This document shows positions 43,891 to 52,221 of a stretch of DNA of 64,000 nucleotides, in pieces; position 1 is the stretch's first letter; the number at the start of each line of letters is the position of its first letter. The DNA lies in assembly GCA_963697965.1 (NCBI GenBank), contig OY969108.1, positions 496,001-560,000 of the forward strand, read 5' to 3'. Made by a program: the position numbers and the translations under genes. The stretch is from JAPLJC01 sp963697965. Its GTDB lineage: Bacteria; Desulfobacterota; Desulfobaccia; Desulfobaccales; 0-14-0-80-60-11. Under the pieces are notes generated by a model. The model ran no database searches and was not told the DNA's origin. It saw only the letters and a program-made list of their open reading frames with translations.

Positions 43891-44400
43891 CTAGCCGCCC
43901 AGGGAGATAGCCAGGGCGGTGGTGAGCTTCACCACGTCCTGGTTGGTCTTGCGCAGATGCCGGGACAAAAGCTGGGCCAGGCGCAGCAGCAGCTTCACCC
44001 CCATGGCGGCATCGTTCCGGACCAGTTCCAGGAAATCCTGCCGGTGGAGTTCCAGGAGCCGGCAGTCGCTCATGGCAGTGACCGTGGCCGAGCGGGGATC
44101 GCTTTCCAGCAGGCTCATTTCCCCGAAATAAACGCCGTCTTCGGCCTTGAGCCGGATCATCACCCGCTCCTTGGGGGTGTCTTCATCCAGCACCAGGGTG
44201 AGCTGCTTGGTGATCTCCACCTCGCCCTCGACCATGATATAGAGGGAGTCTCCCGGGTTGCCTTCCTGGATGATGACCTCGCCGGCGGGGAATTCCCGGG
44301 GGTGGGTGCGGCTCAGAACCTCTTCCAGTTCCCGATCCTCCAGGTCCTGGAAGAGGAAGATTTTCCTGAAAAAAGCCGCGTCATCGACACTCGCCATCAT
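43891..44400 (-). CDS. Cyclic-nucleotide-binding domain protein
   Basis: 169 residues. The cNMP-binding fold covers about residues 10-135: FPAGEVIIQEGNPGDSLYIM, VEGEVEI, then VYFGEMSLLESDPRSATVTA, which is the phosphate-binding cassette with the Glu and Arg expected for cyclic nucleotide contact. A helical tail follows, with no DNA-binding domain. The start overlaps the stop of the K+ channel gene, so it may gate or regulate that channel. The ligand is untested. Confidence 0.88.
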   Translation of the reverse strand: MMASVDDAAFFRKIFLFQDLEDRELEEVLSRTHPREFPAGEVIIQEGNPGDSLYIMVEGEVEITKQLTLVLDEDTPKERVMIRLKAEDGVYFGEMSLLESDPRSATVTAMSDCRLLELHRQDFLELVRNDAAMGVKLLLRLAQLLSRHLRKTNQDVVKLTTALAISLGG

Positions 44401-45491
44401 AACTCCGGCTTCTGGGAGGCGATGATCACCGCAAATTGCGGGAGTCCCAGGATGGTATCGCCGGGGGGATTGACCTGGTATTCCACCTTGGTGCGGCCCA
44501 GGAGATGAGTCATCCTGTTCTCGGCGAATTTGCGCCGGATGAAGTCGTCAATGGGCGAGGGCTCATCGGCCAGCAGGTCTTCCAGGCTAAGGGACCGGGC
44601 CTCGGTATAGACGGCGATCAGCAGGCTCTGGTGTTGGTCCCGCAGGTGGGCCGCCAGTTCCGCCAGGGGGCGGCCCTGGAAGCGGCTGGGGATTTCCACG
44701 GACCACAGGGTCTGGCTCTCCCCGGACAGCAGGTTGGTAAAGATCCGGTAGATGCCGGGGGAGGAGAGAGCCTGGGCCAACAGGGCGCTGTCGTATTGGC
44801 CCCGGACCAGGACATCTTCGACGCCGGCCCGCTCCAGGTAGGCGCGGTTTTCCGGGCGCAGCAGTTCCGCCATAATACGGATCTTGGGATGGAGGCCCTT
44901 GAGGGTGAGGGCGGTGAACAGGGTGCGTTGGTCGACCTGGGTTGCGGTTTCTTCCGGTTGCCGCTCGGCCAGGATAATGGCCTTGAGGGCCTCGCGGACG
45001 TTGGCCTTCAGGAGGACTTCCTCCCGGGAATATTCTCCCCGGAGATAAGCGATGGGATGGCCGGGATAACGGTCTTGCAGCCCCTCCAGCATCTCCGACG
45101 GCTGTTGGTTGACCAGGGCCATGGGGATTTCCGGGGAAAGCCGCTTGAGGAGTTGGTCCAGAAGGACATCCGCGTCTTCATGCCAGCCCAAAAGCAGGAT
45201 GTGGTGGGTGGTTTTAAGAGGTTCCAAACCGCGCTCCCGGCGAAGCTTCCGTTCGATGAAGACCGAAGCCACGGTGGCCGTGACCATGGCCAGGGTCACG
45301 ACTCCCCCCAGGATGACGGTGCCGGCCACCAGCCGTCCCAGGAGCGTGACCGGGACCACGTCCCCGTAACCCACAGTGGTCAGGGTGACCAGGGCCCACC
45401 AGGCCCCCCGGCCGAATTGCTGCAGCCAGCTCCCATCCCGGGGCTCGGTTAGGGCGAAGCCGGTGGCCCCCAGGAGAAGGATGACGACCAC
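44397..45491 (-). CDS. Potassium channel with RCK-like cytoplasmic domains
   Basis: 364 residues from the GTG. The selectivity filter TVGYGD lies in WWALVTLTTVGYGDVVPVTL, followed by a membrane helix. The cytoplasmic part has HHILLLGWHEDADVLLDQLL and later RIMAELLRPENRAYLERAGV, typical of RCK-like NAD-binding modules. The GTG cuts into the first membrane helix; the same frame stays open for about 57 codons upstream and encodes a basic segment plus VFALVLAVVVILLLG, but has no ATG, GTG or TTG. The real start may be non-canonical. Coupled to the cNMP-binding gene. Confidence 0.82.
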   Translation of the reverse strand: MVVILLLGATGFALTEPRDGSWLQQFGRGAWWALVTLTTVGYGDVVPVTLLGRLVAGTVILGGVVTLAMVTATVASVFIERKLRRERGLEPLKTTHHILLLGWHEDADVLLDQLLKRLSPEIPMALVNQQPSEMLEGLQDRYPGHPIAYLRGEYSREEVLLKANVREALKAIILAERQPEETATQVDQRTLFTALTLKGLHPKIRIMAELLRPENRAYLERAGVEDVLVRGQYDSALLAQALSSPGIYRIFTNLLSGESQTLWSVEIPSRFQGRPLAELAAHLRDQHQSLLIAVYTEARSLSLEDLLADEPSPIDDFIRRKFAENRMTHLLGRTKVEYQVNPPGDTILGLPQFAVIIASQKPEL

Positions 45492-45662
45492 CGCCAGGAC
45501 CAGGGCAAAGACCCTTTCCCGGCGCAGGGTCCTGATTAAATTGGCAGCATATTCTTTGACAACGGCCCCCGGAGGCTGGTTGGCCAGCCGCTGTTCCAGA
45601 TTCTTCCAATAGGCAATGATACAACAAAAAACCGGATAAATAAAGGCTGGCCGCGGCGGCTC

Positions 45663-46046
45663 TCAAACCTGCGTCTCATCCCGGTAGAAGGAGGCGCAGG
45701 AGGTGTCCGATTCCCAGACGTTGACCCGGGAGACCCGAACGCCGTCCCGGTTCAGGACGGCCGCCAGCCGCTCGAACAGGTGGCGCGCCAGGTTTTCCGA
45801 GGAGGGATTCTGCCTCTGAAAGGCCTCCAGTTCGTTCAGATACTTATGATCGATCTCTTCCAGCAAGGCGTTGGTTCTGGCCTTGATCTGGCCGAAATCC
45901 ATGAGCAGGCCGACCGAGTCCAGCTTCTCCCCCGCCAGAGTCACCTCCACTTTCCAGTTGTGGCCGTGGAGGCCCTCGCATTTGCCGCAAAAGTTTTCCA
46001 GGCGGTGCGCCGCGGCAAACTGGGTGATGACCTTTAGCTCATACAT
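45663..46046 (-). CDS. queD: 6-carboxytetrahydropterin synthase
   Basis: 127 residues. The zinc ligands and catalytic Cys are visible in FAAAHRLENFCGKCEGLHGH and NWKVEVTL. LLMDFGQIKARTNALLEEID, NPSSENLARHLF and WESDTSCASFY follow. QueD makes 6-carboxytetrahydropterin, the first dedicated step towards preQ0 and queuosine. It lies 4.4 kb from the QueC-like qatC, but queE is absent. GGAG precedes the ATG at some distance. Length is typical. Confidence 0.93.
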   Translation of the reverse strand: MYELKVITQFAAAHRLENFCGKCEGLHGHNWKVEVTLAGEKLDSVGLLMDFGQIKARTNALLEEIDHKYLNELEAFQRQNPSSENLARHLFERLAAVLNRDGVRVSRVNVWESDTSCASFYRDETQV

Positions 46047-46172
46047 CTTGGGTGAATTTCTCCTCGAATATCACTGAGTCGGGATTCGCCGCAGAGAGCG
46101 CCTAACGCAGGATGGCAATTAGGAGATTCTCCTTTGCCCCCGCGTCCTCTCTCTCTACGGTGAGCCTGGCGC

Positions 46173-46385
46173 CTACCTGGGGCCTGTTTTGAGGGTGCGC
46201 AGCCGTGTCTCCATCCGGCCGATGAAGCCTCTCAAGTCGCTTTGCAGGGCCGCCAGTTCCTTGTGGTGTTTGGCGTCCAGACTCTTTAATTCTTGCAGCC
46301 AAAACTCCAGGAGGGCCGTCTCCCGCTGGCGCAGCTCCTCTTCCACCCGCTGTTTCAACTGCTTGATGATTTGAGCCTCGTCCAT
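46173..46385 (-). CDS. Short coiled-coil protein
   Basis: 70 residues, almost wholly helical: IIKQLKQRVEEELRQRETAL, then LKSLDAKHHKELAALQSDLR. AAGGTGG precedes the ATG. No membrane segment or cysteine. Unknown function; it stands alone between queD and the HAD gene. Confidence 0.65.
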   Translation of the reverse strand: MDEAQIIKQLKQRVEEELRQRETALLEFWLQELKSLDAKHHKELAALQSDLRGFIGRMETRLRTLKTGPR

Positions 46386-46443
46386 GGTCCACCTTACGCT
46401 AGTGTCGTTTCTCAGAAAAATCTTAACATAATATCACGGGGTT

Positions 46444-46513
46444 ATGTAGCCGCAGGCTTCAGCCTGCGCTCATTTTTCCTAATTATTTCGCAAGCTAAAG
46501 CTTGCGGCTACAA
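46444..46513. repeat. GTAGCCGCAGGC...GCTTGCGGCTAC repeat
   Basis: GTAGCCGCAGGCTTCAGCCT then GCG, a spacer, and CGCAAGCTAAAGCTTGCGGC then TAC. It is a reordered copy of the repeat at 37799-37864. Confidence 0.75.
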
Positions 46514-46640
46514 TTTAAATGCCCATGGATAATGGCATTATTTAATAAAGGTACATCTGAGACACAACACTAGTGCTACTCCAAAAGAACGCTCCCGTCA
46601 AGCCGGGGCCTGAGCTCCGTCCCACCCCGGCAGCCCGCGG

Positions 46641-47273
46641 CTAAAAATAGCGGATCGGCCAGCGTTGCCGCCGGGCCTGGCGTTTCAGCCGCCAGGAGGG
46701 ATTTACCGCCACCGGATTGCCGATGGAGCGAAACAGGTGCTGGTCCTCTATATGGTCACCATAGGCGTAGGAGCCCTCCAGGTCCAATCCCTGGCCCAGG
46801 GCCAGCTCCGAGAGGAGGCGAGCCTTGTTTTCCCCCCGGGGGTGCAGGCCCTGGATTTGGCCGGTGAACCTGCCATTGTCCCGGCCCAGTTCGGTAGCAA
46901 TCAGCCAGTCGGCCCCCAGCTCCTCTTTCAGGGGCAGCAGCAGAAAGGACAGGGAGCCGGTGAGCAGGATGACCGCATGCCCGGAGTCCCGGTGCTCCAT
47001 GACGCAGGAGATCCCCCGGCGGCTCACCCGGGGAGCGATCTCCTCCTGGTAACATTGCCGGGCCAGGTTCAGGACCTCGGACACAGTCAACCCGGCCAGA
47101 TAGCCCTTGTCCCGAAACCGCGCCTGGGGGTTTACGGCCAGGTGGCCCAGGTAGGCCAAGGCTTGGGGCAGGCTGAGGAGGGCATGCCGCACCAGGAAGC
47201 GAAAAAAGAGCCTTTCCGTGTATCCCTGGACCAGGGTCTGGTCCACGTCGAAAATGGCGGCTACCCGTCTCAT
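46641..47273 (-). CDS. HAD-IB family phosphatase
   Basis: About 210 residues. HAD motif I is AAIFDVDQTLVQG, motif II is VILLTGS, a lysine is in GENKARLL, and motif III is YAYGDHIEDQHLF. The IB subclass includes phosphoserine phosphatase-like and lipid phosphate enzymes. The neighbour upstream in the operon is a CDP-alcohol phosphatidyltransferase, so dephosphorylation of a phospholipid intermediate is a reasonable guess. The start at 47273 (MRRVAAIF) avoids overlap with that gene. Confidence 0.85.
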   Translation of the reverse strand: MRRVAAIFDVDQTLVQGYTERLFFRFLVRHALLSLPQALAYLGHLAVNPQARFRDKGYLAGLTVSEVLNLARQCYQEEIAPRVSRRGISCVMEHRDSGHAVILLTGSLSFLLLPLKEELGADWLIATELGRDNGRFTGQIQGLHPRGENKARLLSELALGQGLDLEGSYAYGDHIEDQHLFRSIGNPVAVNPSWRLKRQARRQRWPIRYF

Positions 47274-47319
47274 GCGATTTCCCGGGACTCGGCCAGGAAG
47301 TTCCCTGGCAGGCTCAAGT

Positions 47320-47928
47320 TTATGGGGTTCGGAAATAGACGCGGCCATCCAGGAGCACGGGGACGCCCCGCACCACGCAGAGGGCTACTACCAGGAAAAT
47401 AAGGACTTGATTGCCGGATTGCAAGGTCTGCATGGCCCCGGGATATTTCAGGCCCAGGGCATGAGTCAGGTAAAGGAGGCAGAAGACCACGGCCTTGGCC
47501 AGGCCATAGAAGGCCCGCATGAACCGGGAAGACACCAGGAACTTTCCCAGGGGGGAGTGCATCATGCCGAAGCCGGATTTACCCCGGGCCAGGGCCACCC
47601 CCCGGACGCCGTCCACGATGAAGGAGCGGATCAGAAAGACGATGGGCACCCAGAGAGGGACCATGGCCAGATACATGAAGGTGATCCACAGGATGTTTTC
47701 CACGGCGCGGTCCAGGGCCACGTCCAGCACTGCCCCCATCTCGGTGACCTCACGGCGGACCCGGGCCACGTAGCCGTCAAACCAGTCCAAGAGGAACAAG
47801 ACGATGAGCAGCCCCACCCCGGCGAGTTGCAGGGCGAAGTTGTCGACGAACAGCAAGGCCACCAGCAGCAGCAATAGCGGCAACCGGGTCAGGGTGATCA
47901 GATTGGCGAACGAGATGGAGACGCCCAT
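47320..47928 (-). CDS. CDP-alcohol phosphatidyltransferase
   Basis: 202 residues with about five membrane segments. The complete family signature D-x2-D-G-x2-A-R-x8-G-x3-D-x3-D is present as DWFDGYVARVRREVTEMGAV followed by LDVALD. Such enzymes make phosphatidylglycerol-phosphate, phosphatidylserine or related lipids. The downstream HAD phosphatase suggests a two-step pathway such as PgsA plus a PGP phosphatase, but this is inferred. Inner-membrane location. Confidence 0.88.
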   Translation of the reverse strand: MGVSISFANLITLTRLPLLLLLVALLFVDNFALQLAGVGLLIVLFLLDWFDGYVARVRREVTEMGAVLDVALDRAVENILWITFMYLAMVPLWVPIVFLIRSFIVDGVRGVALARGKSGFGMMHSPLGKFLVSSRFMRAFYGLAKAVVFCLLYLTHALGLKYPGAMQTLQSGNQVLIFLVVALCVVRGVPVLLDGRVYFRTP

Positions 47929-48248
47929 AAAGGATCTACCGGAGCAGCACCGGTCCGCTCCTTAAGCCGCCCATGGATGACCGCCGGGAACGGCCCTTGC
48001 CCAAAAACCAGAAAACCCGCGCCCGGATTTTCGCAGAGCCTTCAAATTATCAAATAGATCAAGTGGTTTCAAGGTAATCTCGACAAGCCGCGGTTTTCCC
48101 GAAAGTGAAATACGGATTTCGATATTTCGGTTAAGATAATCACCCCCGCGGCCGAAGCAATAGGGCTATTTTGCCAGGGGTTTTTGTGGTATGTTGAATC
48201 TGGCCGAAGAGAGCGGCCCACTCCCTGAAAATCGAGGCTGGGGCGTTG
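47929..48248. other. Divergent promoter region
   Basis: About 320 bases between divergent genes. TGGTATGTT at 48187-48195 could be an extended -10 for the pseudokinase gene. No gene is seen. Confidence 0.35.
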
Positions 48249-49760
48249 ATGAAGAATGAAGGCCCGGACCTTGCCGGGGCTGCCGTTTTGGGGGACCGGT
48301 ATAAAATCGGCCGCCTCCTCCGGGAAGAACCCTGGGGAGCGGTGTGGCTGGCCAGGGATGCGCTCCTGGAGACGGAAGTGGCTCTCAAGGTGCTGCCCCG
48401 GGAGGCCCCGGAATGGTCGGCAGCCCAGGGTTATTACCTAAACGAAGCTGCCCTGGCTCTGAGGTTGCGCCATCCGGAAATTCTCGGCGTCTATCACCTG
48501 GAGAATTCTGCCGCTGGCCTGTTCCTGGTGCAGGAACCCTTCGCCGGGGAGAGCCTGCTGGCTCAATTCGCCGGGCGGCAGCGCTACGGCCTGCCCCAGA
48601 CCCTGCGCCTGCTGGAGCGGCTTGCTCAGTCCCTGGGCTTGGCCCACCAGCGGGGCGTAGTCCATCGGAGCTTCTCGCCCCTCAATATCCTCCTTAAGGG
48701 CGAGGAGGTCAGGATCGCCAATTTCTCTTTTCCCGGACAAGAGGGCGGCCCTGTGACCACCCTGGAACTCAAGGCCTATGAGGCCCCGGAAGTGATTTAC
48801 GGCGATGTCCCCTCCCCCGCCAGCAACATCTTTTCCTTAGGTGTCCTGGGCTTCCGGCTGGTGGCCGGCAGCCTCCCCTATGCCCTCACCTTCGATGAGC
48901 CTTTCCCTTACCGGCTGGAGGACCTGCCGGCGGACCTGGAGGAGATCCCCCTGTCCTTGCAAAACCTGCTGCTCCGCTGCCTGGCGGTGGACCCGGAAGA
49001 GCGCTTCCCCGAGGTGCCGGCTTTCCTGGTCCAGTTGCGCCAGTTGCGGGAATTCAAAGGCGAGGGCGCTCTCGCGGGGGAGGCCTGGACGGCAGCAGGG
49101 AGCGGGCCCCCCGGAAAAACGGCGGCGGCCCAAGTCGGGGCGCTGGTGCGCAAATATTGGCAAAGGGGCCGTCCCCAGGTCCAAAGGGTTAAGGAAGCAG
49201 CGCTGGCGGCCAGCCGCGCCTTTTTAGCATCTCCCCGGCGTCAATTGTGGGGTCTGGGGCTGGCCGGGCTGCTGCTCATCCTCATCTGGGGCGGGCTGAG
49301 ACTGCACCGGGCCGCTCCCCCGGCGCTCCCGGCGGCGGTCCCGGCGGCCGCCTGGCATCCCAATCCTTCCCCCGCGGTGGGCATCCCGCCCTCAGTGGAA
49401 CCCGCGGGGCCGCGCGCCGCCGCAGAACAGCCCAGCGCCGGCCGGGCCCCGGCCGGGACCCCGGGGGCCGTTAGGGTCAATGAAGAGCGCTACATGCTGG
49501 TGGCCGCCACCTTGGGCTCGCGAGATCAGGCCCGAGCCCTGGTGCAGCGCCTCGGCAAAGACCACATTAAGGCCCGGGTGGTCTCCCGGAGCAGCGGCGG
49601 CCGGACGCTTTATCAGGTTCAGGTGGGCCCGGTTACCGGGGCCAAGGCCGCCGATGATTTGGCACGGCGCCTGCAAACCCAAGAAAGGATCACTCCCAGG
49701 ATTATGAAAATGACCGCCAAGACCGTAAACGATAACGCGGCCCGGACGGTGGCCAGATGA
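48249..49760 (+). CDS. Pseudokinase-TM-SPOR fusion protein
   Basis: About 503 residues. The N-terminal Ser/Thr-kinase-like domain (15-265) keeps the ATP lysine (VALKVL, near residue 47) but has lost catalysis: the HRD motif reads HRSFSPLNILL and the DFG motif reads NFS; the Gly-rich loop is also degenerate. A Pro/Ala linker surrounds one membrane helix (GLGLAGLLLILIWGGLRLH). The C-terminus (about 410-500) is a SPOR domain (LVAATLGSRDQARALVQRLG, YQVQVGPVTGAKAADDL), which binds denuded peptidoglycan at division sites. It overlaps purC by four bases. A signalling scaffold linking cytoplasm and septal wall is inferred. Confidence 0.82.
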   Translation: MKNEGPDLAGAAVLGDRYKIGRLLREEPWGAVWLARDALLETEVALKVLPREAPEWSAAQGYYLNEAALALRLRHPEILGVYHLENSAAGLFLVQEPFAGESLLAQFAGRQRYGLPQTLRLLERLAQSLGLAHQRGVVHRSFSPLNILLKGEEVRIANFSFPGQEGGPVTTLELKAYEAPEVIYGDVPSPASNIFSLGVLGFRLVAGSLPYALTFDEPFPYRLEDLPADLEEIPLSLQNLLLRCLAVDPEERFPEVPAFLVQLRQLREFKGEGALAGEAWTAAGSGPPGKTAAAQVGALVRKYWQRGRPQVQRVKEAALAASRAFLASPRRQLWGLGLAGLLLILIWGGLRLHRAAPPALPAAVPAAAWHPNPSPAVGIPPSVEPAGPRAAAEQPSAGRAPAGTPGAVRVNEERYMLVAATLGSRDQARALVQRLGKDHIKARVVSRSSGGRTLYQVQVGPVTGAKAADDLARRLQTQERITPRIMKMTAKTVNDNAARTVAR

Positions 49761-50656
49761 GCGCCCCGGTGCTGACCACCGATCTCCCCGGCTTTCCCCG
49801 GCGCCAGGGCAAGGTGCGGGACATCTACGACCTGGGGGACCAGTTGCTGCTGGTGGCCTCGGACCGCATCTCCGCCTTCGACGTGGTGATGAGCCAACCC
49901 ATCCCGGACAAGGGCCGCATCCTCACCCGGCTCTCCGCCTTCTGGTTCCGGCTCCTGGCCCCCCTCACCCCCAATCACCTGGTCTCACTTAAGGTGGACG
50001 ATTTCCCCCCGGCCTGCCGCCCCTACCGGGAGCTGTTGCAGGGCCGCACCATGCTGGCGCGCAAGTGCCGGCCCCTGCCGGTGGAATGCATCGTCCGGGG
50101 TTATTTGTCCGGCTCCGGCTGGGCCGAATACCGGCAAACCGGCGCCATCGGCGGCCTCCCTTTGCCTGCCGGCCTGGTGGAGTCCCAGCAGTTGCCGGAG
50201 CCGCTCTTTACCCCCAGCACCAAGGCCGAGCTGGGGACCCACGACGAAAACATCTCCCTGGAGCAAATGGCGGCCTCCATTGGCCCTGAGCTCACCGCCC
50301 GGGTCAAGGAGCTCAGCCTCAACCTCTACCGCCGGGCCCGGGATTGGGCCGAACCCCGGGGCATCATCATCGCCGACACCAAATTCGAATTCGGCCTGGC
50401 GGAAGGCGGCGCGCTGCTCCTCATCGACGAGGCGCTCACCCCGGACTCCTCCCGCTTCTGGCCGCAGGAGGACTACCGCCCCGGCGGCCCTCAAAAGAGC
50501 TATGACAAACAGTATCTCCGGGATTATTTGGAATCCCTGGGCTGGAACAAGAAGCCGCCGCCGCCGCCGCTGCCGCCTGCGGTCATCGCCAACACCCGGG
50601 CCCGGTACCTCCAGGCCTTGCAGGCCCTGACCGGCGAAGATTTGGCTGACAGGTGA
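49757..50656 (+). CDS. purC: SAICAR synthetase
   Basis: 299 residues, the long form of PurC. Motifs are RQGKVRDIYDLGDQLLLVAS, DRISAFDVV, VECIVRGYLSGSGWAEYRQT, ELGTHDENIS, IIIADTKFEFGL and IDEALTPDSSRFWP. PurC joins aspartate to CAIR. The ATG overlaps the TGA of the pseudokinase gene. A polyproline stretch (KKPPPPPLPPA) sits near the C-terminus. Confidence 0.96.
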   Translation: MSAPVLTTDLPGFPRRQGKVRDIYDLGDQLLLVASDRISAFDVVMSQPIPDKGRILTRLSAFWFRLLAPLTPNHLVSLKVDDFPPACRPYRELLQGRTMLARKCRPLPVECIVRGYLSGSGWAEYRQTGAIGGLPLPAGLVESQQLPEPLFTPSTKAELGTHDENISLEQMAASIGPELTARVKELSLNLYRRARDWAEPRGIIIADTKFEFGLAEGGALLLIDEALTPDSSRFWPQEDYRPGGPQKSYDKQYLRDYLESLGWNKKPPPPPLPPAVIANTRARYLQALQALTGEDLADR

Positions 50657-50689
50657 TTGCTTCATAATTGCTATAAGGGTTTTTTAACC

Positions 50690-51010
50690 CCCCTTTGAAA
50701 AAGGGGGGCAGGGCGGATTTAAAATAACCTCCTGAAATCCCCCTAAATCCCAGTAGTGTCCGGCAGAGATTTTGCATAAAGACTGGCAAATGAAAATTGA
50801 AAAATGTAGCCGCAAGCCCTAAGCCAGAGAAGACGGGGGCAGCCCGGAGGCGCCAAAACTCCCTCTCCCCTGTGAGGGGAGAGGGAGAAAGCGAGAGAAC
50901 TCCATAAGTTAATCAAAGAAGATTCAGGAGCATAGATGGCAACGGCAGATTAGCAAAAACCTTGCCGGACACTACTGCCTAAATCCCCCTTTTGCAAAGG
51001 GGGACTTTAA
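50690..51010 (+). repeat. CCCCCTTTGAAAAAGGGG repeat split by a MITE
   Basis: The left part (50690-50750) and right part (50978-51010) join to give a copy of the repeat at 21294-21384. The join is marked by CCTAAATCC duplicated on both sides of the inserted element. Confidence 0.8.
50751..50977 (+). mobile_element. MITE-like element, intact copy
   Basis: 227 bases with terminal inverted repeats: the left end CAGTAGTGTCCGGCAGAGAT matches the complement of the right end TTGCCGGACACTACTG. A 9-bp target duplication CCTAAATCC flanks it (50742-50750 and 50978-50986). A central hairpin CCCTCTCCCC/GGGGAGAGGG lies inside. No coding capacity, so a transposase must act in trans. It has inserted into another repeat. 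Relatives are at 7765-7987 and 17715-18084. Confidence 0.85.
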
Positions 51011-51104
51011 TACTCTGGAAATGAGGATTTCGCTTGATTTTTGCCATACTATTTACGAATCCTGGCAACAGGTGGTTATAGGTGAGTCTTCGGGAGAAAA
51101 CCGC

Positions 51105-51494
51105 ATGGACAACGAGAGGTTTGCACGCGGCTGGGCGAAACTGAAGGAAATCGACGGGGTGGCCGGCGAACGGGTAATAGAGAGCCTGAAGGATATTGCC
51201 CCCGATTTCGCCCGCTATCTCATCGAATTTCCCTTTGGAGACATTTATAGCCGTCCCGGACTCGACCTGAAGTCCAGGGAGATCGCCGTCGTGGCGGCCC
51301 TCACGGCCCTGGGGACTGCCGCCCCCCAGTTGCGGGTGCATATTCAGGCGGCCCTCAATGTGGGATGTTCACGCCGGGAAGTGGTGGAGATCATTATCCA
51401 GATGGCGGTTTATGCCGGCTTCCCGGCGGCGCTGAACGGCCTCTTTGCCGCCCAAGAGGTCTTTAAAGAGCGGGATAAGAAAGGGCTTGATTGA
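51105..51494 (+). CDS. Carboxymuconolactone decarboxylase family (AhpD-like) protein
   Basis: 129 residues from the ATG at 51105, which has GGGAGA eight bases upstream; a longer frame begins in repeat DNA. The core FGDIYSRPGLDLKSREIAVV, AALTALG, AAPQLRVHIQAALNVGCSRR then EVVEIIIQMAVYAGFPAALN is the CMD fold with H in the conserved helix. Only one Cys is near the AhpD active-site position (NVGCSRR), so disulfide chemistry is unlikely. Substrate unknown. Confidence 0.85.
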   Translation: MDNERFARGWAKLKEIDGVAGERVIESLKDIAPDFARYLIEFPFGDIYSRPGLDLKSREIAVVAALTALGTAAPQLRVHIQAALNVGCSRREVVEIIIQMAVYAGFPAALNGLFAAQEVFKERDKKGLD

Positions 51495-51573
51495 ACTTTA
51501 AGCTGAGCTTGGAGATTCGGTGAGGCCGGGCCGGGCTTTTCCCAGGAATGGGGGTCTTGGCAAAGGAGGGTTT

Positions 51574-52221
51574 ATGGGTAGAAAGGTGGAAAAAATCACG
51601 GTGGACATGCAGGCGGCCCGCTTGTCCCAGGACCTGGAGCGCTACCGCGAGAAGGCCCTGGAGATGGGGGCCACCCGGGCGGCGGTCATCGAGACCCAGG
51701 AGATCCCGGTGGATGAGCGGGTGACCTTGAAGTGCCAGATCCCCCGCTGCTTCGGCTACGGGGCCGGGGCCCACTGCCCCCCTAATACCCTGAAGCCCGG
51801 CGAACTCCGGGAAATCCTGAAGAACTACCGGTGGGCGGTGCTCTTCACCCTGGAGGTGCCGCCTGAGGTCGTCGTCCGGGACAAGGCCACCATCAAGGAG
51901 CGGGTGGCCGCCTACCAGAAGGTCTATAAGCTGGTGAGCGAAGTGGAGTCCCTGGCCTTTTACGACGGCCATTACCTGGCCTTCGGCTTCGGGGCCGGCT
52001 CCTGCCGCCACACCTTTTGCGGCCAGCAGGAGGACTGTCAGGCCATGGGAGGCAAGCGCTGCCGCTTCTCCCTGCTGGCGCGGCCATCCATGGAGGCGGT
52101 GGGCATCGACGTCTACCAACTGGTGGCCCGCCAGGGCTGGGAGATCTATCCCATCGGCAGCGGCGCCCAACCCGGGGACATGCCCAAAGGGGTCCTGACC
52201 GGGATAGTCATCGTGCAGTGA
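51574..52221 (+). CDS. DUF2284 metal-binding protein
   Basis: 215 residues. Conserved cysteines lie in LKCQIPRCFGYGAGAHCPPN and FGAGSCRHTFCGQQEDCQAM with GGKRCRFS following. The pattern is that of DUF2284, a predicted Fe-S or metal-binding family of anaerobes. AAAGGAGGG precedes the ATG. It is the last gene before the 418-base control region of the hydrogenase locus. A role in metal or cluster handling is possible but not shown. Confidence 0.88.
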   Translation: MGRKVEKITVDMQAARLSQDLERYREKALEMGATRAAVIETQEIPVDERVTLKCQIPRCFGYGAGAHCPPNTLKPGELREILKNYRWAVLFTLEVPPEVVVRDKATIKERVAAYQKVYKLVSEVESLAFYDGHYLAFGFGAGSCRHTFCGQQEDCQAMGGKRCRFSLLARPSMEAVGIDVYQLVARQGWEIYPIGSGAQPGDMPKGVLTGIVIVQ

